Positions 55,391 to 64,000 of a stretch of 64,000 nucleotides of DNA are shown here, in pieces. The DNA is taken from positions 89,280 to 153,279 of the forward strand of contig NZ_BMFD01000002.1 of NCBI RefSeq assembly GCF_014637795.1, in the 5' to 3' direction. Position 1 is the first letter of the stretch, and each line of letters opens with the position of its first letter. The notes under the pieces were generated by a model that worked only from the letters and a program-made list of their open reading frames with translations, had not been told where the DNA came from and made no database searches. Made by a program: the position numbers and the translations under genes. The stretch is from Belliella aquatica. GTDB taxonomy: Bacteria > Bacteroidota > Bacteroidia > Cytophagales > Cyclobacteriaceae.

Positions 55391-56521
55391 ATGAATTTAT
55401 TTGACGTTTACCCTTTGATCAATGTCACTCCTGTAAAGGCTCAAGGAGCCAATCTTTGGGATGAAAATGGGGCTGAATACTTGGATTTGTACGGTGGTCA
55501 TGCTGTGATTTCTGTAGGACATTCACATCCACATTTCAATCAGCGGATTAAAGATCAACTTGATCAAATCGCCTTTTATTCCAATTCTGTTCAGATACCG
55601 ATTCAAAAACAATTGGCTACTAAATTAGGAGAGCTTTCTGGCTACACAGATTTTAATCTATTCTTATGTAACTCTGGTGCTGAAGCAAATGAAAACGCGC
55701 TTAAATTAGCCTCTTTTGTAACGGGTAAATCTGGCTTCATTTCCTTTTCAGGTGCTTTTCATGGTAGGACATCAGGAGCAGTGGCTTTGACTGATAATCC
55801 GAAAATCATCGCTCCTAGCAATGAACGAACCGATTTTCATATTTTACCTTGGAACGAAATTGCCGAAGTGGAAATTCATTTGCAAAAAGGGAACATTGCA
55901 GGAATTATCATCGAAGGAATTCAGGGAGTTGGTGGGATTAAAGTTCCGAATCCTGATTTTCTTCTAAAGCTATCTGAATTATGTAAAAAATATGATGCTA
56001 AATTGATACTTGACGAAGTTCAATCAGGATATGGAAGAACTGGTAAGTTTTTTGCGCATCTATGGGTCACTGGGCTTGTCCCAGACATGATTACAATGGC
56101 CAAAGGAATGGGAAATGGCTATCCAATTGGAGGTGTTTTGATCCATCCAGACATCAAAGCAAGTTTCGGTTTACTAGGAACCACCTTTGGAGGAAATCAT
56201 TTGGCTTGTGCCGCAGGATTGGCTGTCTTAGAAATCCTTGAAAAAGAAAAATTACAAGAACACGCCCTAAAAGCTGGTGAATATCTGATGCATGAATTAG
56301 CGATGATCAATGGTATTACAGATGTTAGAGGAAAAGGCTTGATGATTGGTATTGATTTAGAGAAAGAAGCAGCTCCTATTCGTTCTGAATTAGTGAGTAA
56401 ATACAAAATATTTACAGGAAGTTCAGCAGGAAAGCATACAATTCGTTTGCTTCCTCCTTTAAATATTGAAATTATTCAACTATCTTCGTTTTTGGATAGT
56501 TTGAAGAAAATTTTGAGTTAA
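55391..56521 (+). CDS. argD: N-acetylornithine aminotransferase
   Basis: 376 residues, class III PLP enzyme: NSGAEANENALKLASFVTG, HGRTSGAVALT, LILDEVQSGYGRTGKFFAH, and the PLP lysine in MAKGMGNGYPIGG. It makes N-acylornithine from the semialdehyde, and its operon place is certain. Distinct from the aminotransferase at 40.3 kb. Confidence 0.95.
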   Translation: MNLFDVYPLINVTPVKAQGANLWDENGAEYLDLYGGHAVISVGHSHPHFNQRIKDQLDQIAFYSNSVQIPIQKQLATKLGELSGYTDFNLFLCNSGAEANENALKLASFVTGKSGFISFSGAFHGRTSGAVALTDNPKIIAPSNERTDFHILPWNEIAEVEIHLQKGNIAGIIIEGIQGVGGIKVPNPDFLLKLSELCKKYDAKLILDEVQSGYGRTGKFFAHLWVTGLVPDMITMAKGMGNGYPIGGVLIHPDIKASFGLLGTTFGGNHLACAAGLAVLEILEKEKLQEHALKAGEYLMHELAMINGITDVRGKGLMIGIDLEKEAAPIRSELVSKYKIFTGSSAGKHTIRLLPPLNIEIIQLSSFLDSLKKILS

Positions 56522-56653
56522 GCCATCAACAGAACAATAAAAAGAATTGATCCAATCCTTAGAATTATCTTTTATTGAACTCACTAATTCATAAAAAAAT
56601 CACTGCCTTACCAAACTTATTTAAAGAATATTCTTTAAAAAATAGATTCTACA

Positions 56654-57598
56654 ATGAAGCATTTTATTCAGTTTGAAAATAGAACCCTTGCAGAGCAGCT
56701 TATTGAGCAGGCTTTGAAATATAAAGTAGATCCAAGAAAACATATCTCCAAAGGTTTAGGAAAAAGGGTTGGCTGTATATTTTTAAATCCTTCCCTGAGA
56801 ACAAGGGCAAGTACACAAATCGCCGCATTGAACCTAGGAATGGAGCCCATCATAATGAATATGGATAAAGAAGGTTGGGCATTGGAGATGCAAGAAGGGG
56901 CTATAATGAATAAAACAACTGTGGAGCATATCAAAGATGCTGCGGCTGTATTAGGAACTTATTTTGATGTTTTGGCTATCAGAGCTTTTCCTACACTAAC
57001 CAATAAGGAAGAAGACTTGGAAGACTTTGTATTGAACCAATTTAAAAAATATTCAAATGTCCCGATTATCAGCCTTGAAAGTGCCGTAAGGCATCCCCTC
57101 CAAAGTCTTGCTGATATGATTACTATTCAAGAAAATAGCAAAGCAATCAAAAAACCCAAGGTAGTCCTCACCTGGGCACCTCACATCAAAGCTATTCCAC
57201 ACGCCGTTGCCAATTCATTTGCAGAATGGGCAGTGGGTTGTGGTCATGATTTGACAATCACCCATCCTGAAGGTTATGATTTGGATCCCCAATTCACTCA
57301 GGGAGCTGTTATAGAATTAGACCAGAAAAAAGCATTGGAGAACGCAGATTTCGTTTACGTCAAAAACTGGTCTGTTTTCAATGATTATGGGAAAATTCAT
57401 TCCACAGACCCTTCTTGGATGCTGACAGAATCACATTTCAAAAATGCTCCTGAGGCAAAAATAATGCATTGTCTTCCTGTCAGAAGAAATGTGGAGCTAT
57501 CCGATGAAATTCTTGACGGACCTAGAAGTCTGGTACAAAAACAAGCAGAAAACAGAATTTATGCTGCTCAAGCCGTATTGAGTAAGATCATAGAATAA
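56654..57598 (+). CDS. argF': N-acetyl/N-succinyl-ornithine carbamoyltransferase
   Basis: 314 residues. Carbamoyl-phosphate loop FLNPSLRTRAST (44-55), KEGWALEMQEGAIM, RHPLQSLADM, and HCLPVRRNVELSDE. The HCLPVRRN and SLRTRAST forms mark the acylornithine branch rather than OTCase. It carbamoylates N-acylornithine to N-acylcitrulline. The acyl-specificity residue aligned with Glu92 (acetyl) or Pro90 (succinyl) in the two known enzymes is Val90 here (TTVEHI). Preceded by 132 bp. Confidence 0.92.
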   Translation: MKHFIQFENRTLAEQLIEQALKYKVDPRKHISKGLGKRVGCIFLNPSLRTRASTQIAALNLGMEPIIMNMDKEGWALEMQEGAIMNKTTVEHIKDAAAVLGTYFDVLAIRAFPTLTNKEEDLEDFVLNQFKKYSNVPIISLESAVRHPLQSLADMITIQENSKAIKKPKVVLTWAPHIKAIPHAVANSFAEWAVGCGHDLTITHPEGYDLDPQFTQGAVIELDQKKALENADFVYVKNWSVFNDYGKIHSTDPSWMLTESHFKNAPEAKIMHCLPVRRNVELSDEILDGPRSLVQKQAENRIYAAQAVLSKIIE

Positions 57599-57630
57599 AA
57601 AATAGTACACCTCACAAACCTACCAAAACC

Positions 57631-58431
57631 ATGAATATCAGTATCATAAAAATCGGAGGAAATGTCATTGACTACCCCGAAAAATTAGACGAGTTTCTTT
57701 ATTTATTTTCTAGATTTCCAGGAAAAAAAATCCTTGTTCATGGAGGAGGTATTCTAGCCTCTAAATTTGGAGAAAGTATGGGTGTAATGCCTGAAATGAT
57801 CGATGGAAGAAGGATTACAGATAAAGACACCTTAGATATCGTTACGATGGTCTATGCGGGTCTAATCAATAAGCAAATCGTAGCAAAGCTTCAAAAGCTT
57901 AAACAAAATGCCTTAGGAATGACAGGGGCAGATGGGAATCTAATCCGATCTAAGAAAAGACCTGTAAAAACCATTGATTATGGCTTTGTGGGTGATATCA
58001 AAGAAATCAACACCGATTTAGTTAGTACACTTCTTTGTGAAGATATCATTCCAGTAATCTGTGCCATCACACACGATAAAAAAGGACAGCTACTCAATAC
58101 CAATGCGGATAGCATCAGTTCCGAACTCGCTGTAGCACTTTCAGGGAGACATAAAGTAAATCTTTACTATTGCTTTAACAAAGCGGGAGTTTTGATCGAC
58201 GAAAAAAATGACGACTCTATCGTTCCTTTGATCAATGAAGATATTTATGCAGAACTGAGAAAAGAGGATGTTATACACTCAGGAATGATCCCCAAATTAG
58301 ACAATGCATTTGCGGCACTCAACAAAGGAGTAAATCATGTGTGGATAGGAAAAGCAGAAAATCTACTGTTAGCAGCCAAAGGAAAAGTTTCAGGGACTAA
58401 TATCGAGAAACATAGGTATGACCTTTATTAA
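57631..58431 (+). CDS. argB: Acetylglutamate kinase
   Basis: 266 residues of the amino acid kinase fold: IIKIGGNVID (5-14), KILVHGGGILASKFGE, and NTNADSISSELAVALSG as the nucleotide-binding part. It phosphorylates N-acetylglutamate. No N-terminal regulatory helix of the arginine-sensitive type is evident. Thirty-two bases after argF'. Confidence 0.93.
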   Translation: MNISIIKIGGNVIDYPEKLDEFLYLFSRFPGKKILVHGGGILASKFGESMGVMPEMIDGRRITDKDTLDIVTMVYAGLINKQIVAKLQKLKQNALGMTGADGNLIRSKKRPVKTIDYGFVGDIKEINTDLVSTLLCEDIIPVICAITHDKKGQLLNTNADSISSELAVALSGRHKVNLYYCFNKAGVLIDEKNDDSIVPLINEDIYAELRKEDVIHSGMIPKLDNAFAALNKGVNHVWIGKAENLLLAAKGKVSGTNIEKHRYDLY

Positions 58432-58523
58432 CAATTGATTATCAATATTTTAATAGATAATAACAAATATTTGATTTAAACAATTTTCAGCTACAATTAA
58501 TTCAAGCTGACGACCTATTCAAT

Positions 58524-59609
58524 ATGCTCCCAAGTGCATCTGAAATTTCAACATACGCTGAGAAGGCTATAGCTCTTCTGGAAAAATTGATTGCTACACC
58601 TTCTTTGAGTAAGCAAGAAGCAGAGACCGCAAAAATCCTAGAAGAATATCTTGATCAACATAAAGTTGCTTATCAAAGAGTGGGAAATAACATCATTGCA
58701 AAAAGTAAAAATTTTGATTCTAATAAACCTTCCCTCCTGCTGAACTCCCATCATGATACGGTAAAGCCAAATGCAGGTTATTCAAAAAATCCATTTGAGG
58801 CAGTCCTAGAAGATGGGAAACTTTATGGATTGGGTAGCAATGATGCCGGAGGTTGCCTTGTTTCTCTATTTCAAACTTTTATTCATTACTATTCACTTGA
58901 TATTCCATATAACATCATTCTTGTAGCTAGTGCAGAAGAGGAAATTTCTGGGAAAAACGGCATTGAAAGCCTTATTCACTTACTTCCATATGTAGAATTA
59001 GCAATAGTGGGAGAACCTACAGAAATGCAGGCGGCTGTGGCCGAAAAAGGACTGATGGTCATAGATGCTGTAGTGAGAGGAAAAGCTGGACATGCTGCAA
59101 GAGAAGAAGGTGAAAATGCCATTTACAAAGCTTTAGAAGATTTAAACAAAATACAGTCATTCGAATTTAAAAGAGTATCTGACTTTTTAGGAAAAACCAA
59201 AGTCAGTGCTACAATCATCCAAGCTGGGTCGCAACACAATGTGGTTCCAGACCTTTGTACCTACACTTTAGATGTTCGTGTCACTGATAGTTATACTTTG
59301 GAAGAAGCCTTAAACGAACTCCAATCCAATCTTCGAGCCGAATTAACACCAAGATCTTTGAGATTAAATTCTTCAAAAATCCCTTCTGATCATAAAATTC
59401 TAAAAGTGATTAGTAACTTGAACCTAGTTCAATATGGCAGCCCCACCCTATCTGATCAGGCTTTGATTCCCTTCCCATCTATCAAAATTGGTCCAGGTGA
59501 TTCTGCCCGCTCCCATACAGCAGATGAATACATTTTCATCAAAGAAATCCATGAAGGTATTGCAGGCTATATTAATTTATTGAATACATACATTTATCAT
59601 CAGTCTTAA
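58524..59609 (+). CDS. argE: M20 deacylase of the arginine pathway (ArgE-like)
   Basis: 361 residues, cytosolic M20 zinc peptidase fold: LLNSHHDTVKP, GLGSNDAGGCLVSLF, VASAEEEISGKNG with the catalytic Glu, AGHAAREEGENA and HTADEY near the end. In this pathway the acyl group is removed after carbamoylation, so the expected substrate is N-acetylcitrulline (or N-succinylcitrulline), not N-acetylornithine as in E. coli. Between argB and argH. Confidence 0.9.
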   Translation: MLPSASEISTYAEKAIALLEKLIATPSLSKQEAETAKILEEYLDQHKVAYQRVGNNIIAKSKNFDSNKPSLLLNSHHDTVKPNAGYSKNPFEAVLEDGKLYGLGSNDAGGCLVSLFQTFIHYYSLDIPYNIILVASAEEEISGKNGIESLIHLLPYVELAIVGEPTEMQAAVAEKGLMVIDAVVRGKAGHAAREEGENAIYKALEDLNKIQSFEFKRVSDFLGKTKVSATIIQAGSQHNVVPDLCTYTLDVRVTDSYTLEEALNELQSNLRAELTPRSLRLNSSKIPSDHKILKVISNLNLVQYGSPTLSDQALIPFPSIKIGPGDSARSHTADEYIFIKEIHEGIAGYINLLNTYIYHQS

Positions 59610-59647
59610 CAGAGATCTGATATTCAAAACACAAGTAATCATTCACT

Positions 59648-60985
59648 ATGAAACTTTGGCAAAAAGATAAAACAAGCAAAAAGGAAGTTGAGTCCTTTAC
59701 AATTGGAAAGGATCCAGAATATGATATTCTTTTGGCTCCATTCGATGTTTTGGGTTCCATGGCCCATGCGATGATGCTTCAGAAAATCGGCTTACTTTCT
59801 GCTGAAGATTTATCAGTTTTAAGAAAAGGATTGAAAGAAATCTACCTTGAAATAGAGAAAGGACAATTTCAAATCGAGAAAGGCGTCGAGGATGTTCATT
59901 CTCAAGTAGAATTTCTTCTGACCCAGAGGTTTGGCGATGTTGGGAAAAAACTACATAGTGGAAGATCTAGAAATGATCAGGTTTTAGTTGATTTGAAGCT
60001 TTTTTATAGAGCCATGATTCGCGAGTTGGTTGAAGAGATTCAAGAGCTATTTGTCTTGCTTCAAAAACTATCAGAAAAACACAAAAATGATCTCGTCCCA
60101 GGCTATACTCACACCCAATTGGCGATGCCCTCTTCCTTTGGTTTATGGTTTGGTTCATTTGCAGAGAGTTTGACTGAAGACTTAGATTTAATTCAGGCAG
60201 CATATAAATTGTCAAACAAGAACCCACTAGGATCAGCAGCAGGATATGGCTCTTCTTTTCCACTTGACCGAAGTTTAACAACCGCTCTTTTGGGGTTTGA
60301 CGACATGCACCACAATGTAATCAATGCTCAAAATAGCCGAGGAAAAACAGAAAAAACGATTGCTTTTGCTTTGTCTGGTTTGGCTGGAACATTAAACAAA
60401 TTGGCTGCTGATATTTGTATTTTCATGAATCAGCAATTTGGCTTTATTAGTTTCCCAGATGAATTGACAACAGGGAGTAGCATTATGCCACATAAGAAAA
60501 ATCCTGATGTTTTTGAATTGATCAGAGCAAAAACGAATCAAATCCAAGCACTTCCAAATACGATCACATTGCAATTGAGTAATATGACTACTGGATATCA
60601 TCGTGATCTACAATTACTCAAAGAAGCTATCTTCCCTGGCTTTGAGACCCTGATTGATTGTGTGAAGATGAGTTCTTTTATGCTCAAAGAAATCCGTGTG
60701 AAGGAAAATATTTTGAAAGACGAATTCTATAAGCATGTTTTCTCTGTCGAAGTGGTCAATGAATTTGTTCTCCAAGGAATTCCCTTTAGAGATGCTTACA
60801 AAAAAGTGGGTTTAGCTATTGAGCAGAATGACTTTTCACCAAATCAAGAAAAAGTCAACCATACACATGAAGGAAGTATTGGAAATCTTTGTACTTCAGA
60901 AATTAAGGTAAAAATGGATCAAGCCATAGCAAAATTTGAATTTGAAAAAGTTAACAGGGCGTTGGGAGATTTACTGATATTTTAA
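59648..60985 (+). CDS. argH: Argininosuccinate lyase
   Basis: 445 residues. Fumarase/aspartase superfamily: HSGRSRNDQVLVDLKLF, GYTHTQLAMPSSFGLW, and the signature GSSIMPHKKNPDVFE with the catalytic Ser. It splits argininosuccinate to arginine and fumarate. Last gene of the operon, nine bases from the convergent YceI-like gene. Confidence 0.95.
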   Translation: MKLWQKDKTSKKEVESFTIGKDPEYDILLAPFDVLGSMAHAMMLQKIGLLSAEDLSVLRKGLKEIYLEIEKGQFQIEKGVEDVHSQVEFLLTQRFGDVGKKLHSGRSRNDQVLVDLKLFYRAMIRELVEEIQELFVLLQKLSEKHKNDLVPGYTHTQLAMPSSFGLWFGSFAESLTEDLDLIQAAYKLSNKNPLGSAAGYGSSFPLDRSLTTALLGFDDMHHNVINAQNSRGKTEKTIAFALSGLAGTLNKLAADICIFMNQQFGFISFPDELTTGSSIMPHKKNPDVFELIRAKTNQIQALPNTITLQLSNMTTGYHRDLQLLKEAIFPGFETLIDCVKMSSFMLKEIRVKENILKDEFYKHVFSVEVVNEFVLQGIPFRDAYKKVGLAIEQNDFSPNQEKVNHTHEGSIGNLCTSEIKVKMDQAIAKFEFEKVNRALGDLLIF

Positions 60986-60994
60986 TGACGGGAA

Positions 60995-61516
60995 TTAAAA
61001 ACCAAGCTTAATTTCCAAAGCAAGCCTATCTTCTACTTTGATCAATCCTCCAAGTTTTCTAGGAGGTTCAAGCCCTAGTTCATCGAAGTTGATGATGATT
61101 TCACCTTTCAATTGCTTACCGCCATTTGTAAGCTGCAAAGCTTTGTAATCAAGCTTTTTGCCTACGATGTTTACCACAACATCGCAAGTATAATCCTTGC
61201 CTTTGGTTTGAAGATTACTCACACGTACTTTAGCGTGTGGATATTCATCTGCTTTGATAGTTTTTCTAAAATCTTTGTTCAGCAAAAAATTTCCACAGCC
61301 AAATTCATGAACAGGGATGTCAAAAACAATTGGGCTTCTTGATTGAATACTATTAATAAAAAGCGTGTCCTTAAATCCTTGATTCAGATAGTCACATGTA
61401 AAGCTACCAAGAGAGGTTTGTCCTGAGACAGATATTGTTTTCTCTGTAATAATGAGTTTCTTTTCTGAAGAAACCATGTGACTAAATATTAGAATCAAAG
61501 CTATAAGGACACGCAT
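60995..61516 (-). CDS. YceI-like secreted protein
   Basis: 173 residues with a short signal (RVLIALILIFSHMVSS). The mature part resembles YceI lipocalin-fold proteins: FGCGNFLLNKDFRKTIKADEYPHAKVRV, then KQLKGEIIINFDELGLEPP and a C-terminal LALEIKLGF. It lies 13 bp after the porin-like gene and completes a YceI-porin-YceI operon. Periplasmic isoprenoid or lipid binding is the family idea. Confidence 0.75.
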   Translation of the reverse strand: MRVLIALILIFSHMVSSEKKLIITEKTISVSGQTSLGSFTCDYLNQGFKDTLFINSIQSRSPIVFDIPVHEFGCGNFLLNKDFRKTIKADEYPHAKVRVSNLQTKGKDYTCDVVVNIVGKKLDYKALQLTNGGKQLKGEIIINFDELGLEPPRKLGGLIKVEDRLALEIKLGF

Positions 61517-61529
61517 GATTATTTTTAAT

Positions 61530-62801
61530 TTAGAAGCCTATTACTCCTTCGATCATTAGGCCATTGAATTTACCACCATTTCTGATGTCACCTGCTGCAA
61601 AATCATTGTAATTTTGACTTACATATTCAAGTTTTGCAAGGATGTTTTTGGTTACGAACCATCCACCACCTATTTGAACTCTATCGATGCTGATTTCTGG
61701 AGAAGCTGGGCCACCTGGAAGTTGACCAGCTACTTTGTTATATCTAGCAGCCAAGTAGAAATTTTCTCTAGCTCCTAATCTATACACCGCATCAGCTCCC
61801 ATGTTTGTCCATGTTCTATCCGCAGTCTCGTTAGCTGCTTTACCTTTTGATTGCTCAAAGTTACCGAACAGTTCCAATCCTTTTATTTTCACAAATGGAT
61901 TCAACACCATAGCAGTTATATTGTTAGTTTGACCAGGGTTGATTCTACCAGAAGTGAATTGACCCGCTGTAGAAGCTCCCACTGGCTCCATTGCCAAGTA
62001 ATACCTTGATCCTGCTCTATCACCACCCCAAAGCGTGTTTCTTGCTGATCCACTTGTAGTGTAAACAGATCCTGTTAATCTGATTCTTACATCATCATTG
62101 ATCTGCTTGTCATATCCTAATTTACCTAAGAAGTTCAATTTTCTGTCATCCGGTCTGGTAACACCACCTTGAATTTCACCACCTGTTACACCGACCATTG
62201 CAATGATGCCATTGTTTTGGAAGAATAATTCACCTCCAACTTCTGTAGTGAATGCATCCATGATATAGTTACCAATAAATGGGTTGTACATCGCATTACC
62301 GTTGTCAGATCTTCTGAAGTGAGCATCACCATAGTTGATTTCCATGTGACCTACTCTCAAAGTAAGGTATTTGTCAAACCAATCTGTATTACCTAGATTC
62401 AAGAAGCTCAATTTATCAACTTGCAAGAAACCTCCCTTAACCCATGTTTCAGGATGGTGTCTAGAAGAAAGGTAGGTCACCAAGTTTAATCTTACACCAT
62501 CCGCTAATGCAACATCAATGTTCAAGTTAGCAGTGGCAAGGTTAGTGCCAGATCCAATTTCAATAAGTTCTACAGCGCCGCTATTGCTGTGGCTAAGGCT
62601 TTGGAATTGTTGAGTGAAGTGACCTCCTACTCGTACTTTAATCCCATCGAATCCAACAGTGTCTGCTTTTCCTGTTTCAAACACATTGACACCTCTTTGG
62701 TCATAAGATCTCCAAAATTGCATATCTCTTTGGAGTCCTTGGGCCATTGCGGATACTGATAGACCTGCAATAGCGATCATTGTTAATAGTTGCTTTTTCA
62801 T
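61530..62801 (-). CDS. Outer membrane porin-like beta-barrel protein
   Basis: 423 residues with signal KKQLLTMIAIAGLSVSAMAQ. The mature protein alternates beta-strands (KVRVGGHFTQQFQSL, LTLRVGHMEINYGDAHFRR, LAKLEYVSQNYNDF) and ends GLMIEGVIGF with a terminal phenylalanine, the sorting signal for outer-membrane barrels. Substrate unknown. Seven bases after the yceI gene. Confidence 0.85.
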   Translation of the reverse strand: MKKQLLTMIAIAGLSVSAMAQGLQRDMQFWRSYDQRGVNVFETGKADTVGFDGIKVRVGGHFTQQFQSLSHSNSGAVELIEIGSGTNLATANLNIDVALADGVRLNLVTYLSSRHHPETWVKGGFLQVDKLSFLNLGNTDWFDKYLTLRVGHMEINYGDAHFRRSDNGNAMYNPFIGNYIMDAFTTEVGGELFFQNNGIIAMVGVTGGEIQGGVTRPDDRKLNFLGKLGYDKQINDDVRIRLTGSVYTTSGSARNTLWGGDRAGSRYYLAMEPVGASTAGQFTSGRINPGQTNNITAMVLNPFVKIKGLELFGNFEQSKGKAANETADRTWTNMGADAVYRLGARENFYLAARYNKVAGQLPGGPASPEISIDRVQIGGGWFVTKNILAKLEYVSQNYNDFAAGDIRNGGKFNGLMIEGVIGF

Positions 62802-62808
62802 TGTTAAA

Positions 62809-63387
62809 TTATTTAGTAGGTTGGAATGTTACGTTGAAATGTATGCTTACTTCATTACCTGTTTTTACTGTTCCCAACAAGGCTGTTGGAGGATCGACGT
62901 TATAGTCTGTTAAATTGAAATCGTGTTTTCCTTTAAATGTCACCTTATCGCCAACCACAGTTGCTGTTACTGGGAACTTGGCTGCTTTTGTTACTCCAGC
63001 TATAGTGAAATCACCTACTGCCTCGTAAGAAGTTCCTTTTGCCACAAACTCTTTTAAGTTGAATTTTACCTCTTTATGTTTTTTTGTATCGAGTGCTGCG
63101 TAAGCATTTTTATCCATACCTCCTTTACCACTTTTGATACTTTCAGCTGGCATAGTTAAGGTTACATTTTTGATGCTAACCACTTTAGCATTTCCTAATG
63201 TGATTTCAGCTTTACCCGTCGCAGTCGAAGACTTCATATCCCAGTCATGGAGTGTCGAAGTCCCTGAAACTTTTAAATCTGGATTAGCTGAAAGCGTGTA
63301 ATTTACTTGAGCGAATGCGGATACACTGAATAAAATCAATGCTGCAATCATCGTGGTTTTTAATATTGAAAAGCTATTCGTTTTCAT
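62809..63387 (-). CDS. YceI family periplasmic protein
   Basis: About 192 residues from ATG 63387; the long upstream extension has no signal-like start, while this ATG gives the signal KTNSFSILKTTMIAALILFSVSAFAQ. The YceI pattern is KVSGTSTLHDWDMKSS, KHKEVKFNLKEF and FKGKHDFNLTDYNVDPP. YceI proteins bind isoprenoid-like molecules. First gene of the operon, with a good promoter match upstream. Confidence 0.88.
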   Translation of the reverse strand: MKTNSFSILKTTMIAALILFSVSAFAQVNYTLSANPDLKVSGTSTLHDWDMKSSTATGKAEITLGNAKVVSIKNVTLTMPAESIKSGKGGMDKNAYAALDTKKHKEVKFNLKEFVAKGTSYEAVGDFTIAGVTKAAKFPVTATVVGDKVTFKGKHDFNLTDYNVDPPTALLGTVKTGNEVSIHFNVTFQPTK

Positions 63388-63411
63388 GGCTTTTGGTTTT
63401 TGATTATAGGT

Positions 63412-63439
63412 CAAAGGTAAGTGAGTGCAACTCGCCAAA
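63412..63439 (-). promoter_or_regulatory. Promoter candidate of the YceI-porin operon
   Basis: On the minus strand TTTG, then 16 bases, then TACCTTTG, which fits TAnnTTTG. It ends 24 bases before the yceI ATG. The spacing is slightly short for the usual 19-21 bases, so this is a fair but unproven match. Confidence 0.5.
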
Positions 63440-63521
63440 ACATGAGCAAAGTCAGTCTTTATCCTGATTTTTAACACAGCGAAAAAATGGTATAAATAAA
63501 AAATATGGTATAAAATCATAA

Positions 63522-63547
63522 AAACCTGACACTTACGTGTCAGGTTT
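63522..63547 (-). terminator. Terminator of the gene at the right edge
   Basis: AAACCTGACAC-TTAC-GTGTCAGGTTT, a perfect 11-pair stem 29 bases past the stop codon, followed by U-rich sequence on the minus strand. Confidence 0.82.
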
Positions 63548-63576
63548 ATGTAATTATTGAAATATTTAAAAACTCC

Positions 63577-64000
63577 TTAAGAAAATATTTTTTCTAGAAT
63601 TTTGTATGTAATCAAGTAAGTAGGTCGCACCCCTTCCATTCCAAGCGCACCTGAAGCTAGCGTACTCCCTGTTTCAAGTGGGTTATCTGATGCATAATAA
63701 GCATAGAGAACTTTTACATTTTTACGTATACTATTTCTTATTTTACTAGCTGACTGAATTGCTTTTTGATAGTGAGCTCCTTCCATTTCCAGACCAGCAG
63801 CTTTCCAAGAAGATTCTAAGAAGTAGGTCAAAACATCTTTATTTTGAAGTGATGTTCCAAGTACTGTAATCATAGGTCCTTCATAGACTCCTAATCCAAA
63901 CCCTTCAAAGTCTACCTTTTTCAGTTCATTTTTGAAAGGATAATTATCCGCAGTTCCTTCAAACACATGGCTATTTGGAATCATAATATCTCCCTTATTA
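63577..64000 (-). CDS. C-terminal part of a phosphorylase-superfamily-like protein
   Basis: The frame is open to the window edge. The ATG at 63984 follows ATT-GAT-GGA-AAG in the same frame and GDIMIPNSHVF reads as the middle of a domain, so the start lies outside. The remaining 135 residues contain GLEMEGAHYQKAI, similar to the nucleoside-binding E-M-E segment of the PNP/MTAN fold, and VLYAYYASDNPLETG. DUF6909-type proteins are an alternative. Substrate unknown. Confidence 0.55.
   Translation of the reverse strand, partial: NKGDIMIPNSHVFEGTADNYPFKNELKKVDFEGFGLGVYEGPMITVLGTSLQNKDVLTYFLESSWKAAGLEMEGAHYQKAIQSASKIRNSIRKNVKVLYAYYASDNPLETGSTLASGALGMEGVRPTYLITYKILEKIFS

Overview
The window is AT-rich, densely coded chromosomal DNA from a member of the Bacteroidota, most likely an aquatic, pigmented Cytophagales of the Cyclobacteriaceae type (relatives of Algoriphagus, Belliella or Aquiflexum). 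This is inferred from gene content: an N-acylornithine carbamoyltransferase in the arginine operon, a Blh/lycopene-cyclase/proteorhodopsin cluster, a GlsB/GlsA-like glycine-lipid pair, an arsenosugar operon of the Bacteroidota type, SusD-free lipoproteins with 6-bladed propellers, and TAnnTTTG-like promoter motifs. No phage, CRISPR or rRNA is seen. Most of it is ordinary housekeeping and metabolic sequence; the unusual material lies in intergenic repeats.

Layout. 0-0.5 kb: 3' end of a tRNA/tmRNA-type gene, followed by two degenerate copies of that end bracketing a GIY-YIG nuclease gene. 0.6-4 kb: thrS-infC-rpmI-rplT (minus). 4-6.5 kb: propeller lipoprotein and lhgO. 6.5-8.9 kb: a REP-like palindrome array of four units with its presumed RAYT transposase and one orphan gene. 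8.9-11.3 kb: YheT-like hydrolase and an M20 peptidase. 11.6-17 kb: an arsenosugar biosynthesis operon (peroxidase-like, ArsS, transferase, ArsM, DUF6134-like, glycosyltransferase, VOC protein). 17-30 kb: KAS III-like enzyme, PhzF, SBF transporter, TrmH methylase, BamA/TamA-like protein, aspartoacylase-like protein, murB, dCMP deaminase, small membrane proteins, and convergent ppx/ppk1. 30-35.4 kb: gyrB, and divergently the rhodopsin, crtY-type cyclase and blh, which together would make a retinal-based light-driven proton pump. 35.4-39.3 kb: CoA-binding protein, glsB/glsA-like lipid genes, an SDR and a secreted protein. 39.4-51.3 kb: methyltransferase, aminotransferase, penicillin acylase, msrB, envelope proteins, MpaB-type oxygenase, SMP-30 and DsbA-like proteins, and a 51-residue zinc-ribbon membrane protein. 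51.3-52.5 kb: gene-free repeat region. 52.5-61 kb: a complete arginine operon argA-like/argG/argC/argD/argF'/argB/argE/argH. 61-64 kb: YceI-porin-YceI operon and the 3' part of a phosphorylase-superfamily-like gene that runs off the window.

The most interesting unexplained structure is a set of dispersed intergenic elements: (i) a ~140-167 bp repeat with a conserved 57 bp inverted-repeat end in three clear copies and one partial copy; (ii) a ~20 bp GC-rich palindrome (core CGCC-NN-GGCG with an ACAAG/CTTGT-like flank) that appears to have inserted into copies of (i) with 5-6 bp direct repeats, into one REP unit, and next to the tRNA-end copies; (iii) the RAYT-linked array; and (iv) a second, RAYT-less repeat pair at 51.4-51.9 kb. 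All assignments come from reading the sequence and from recalled family knowledge; no searches were run.
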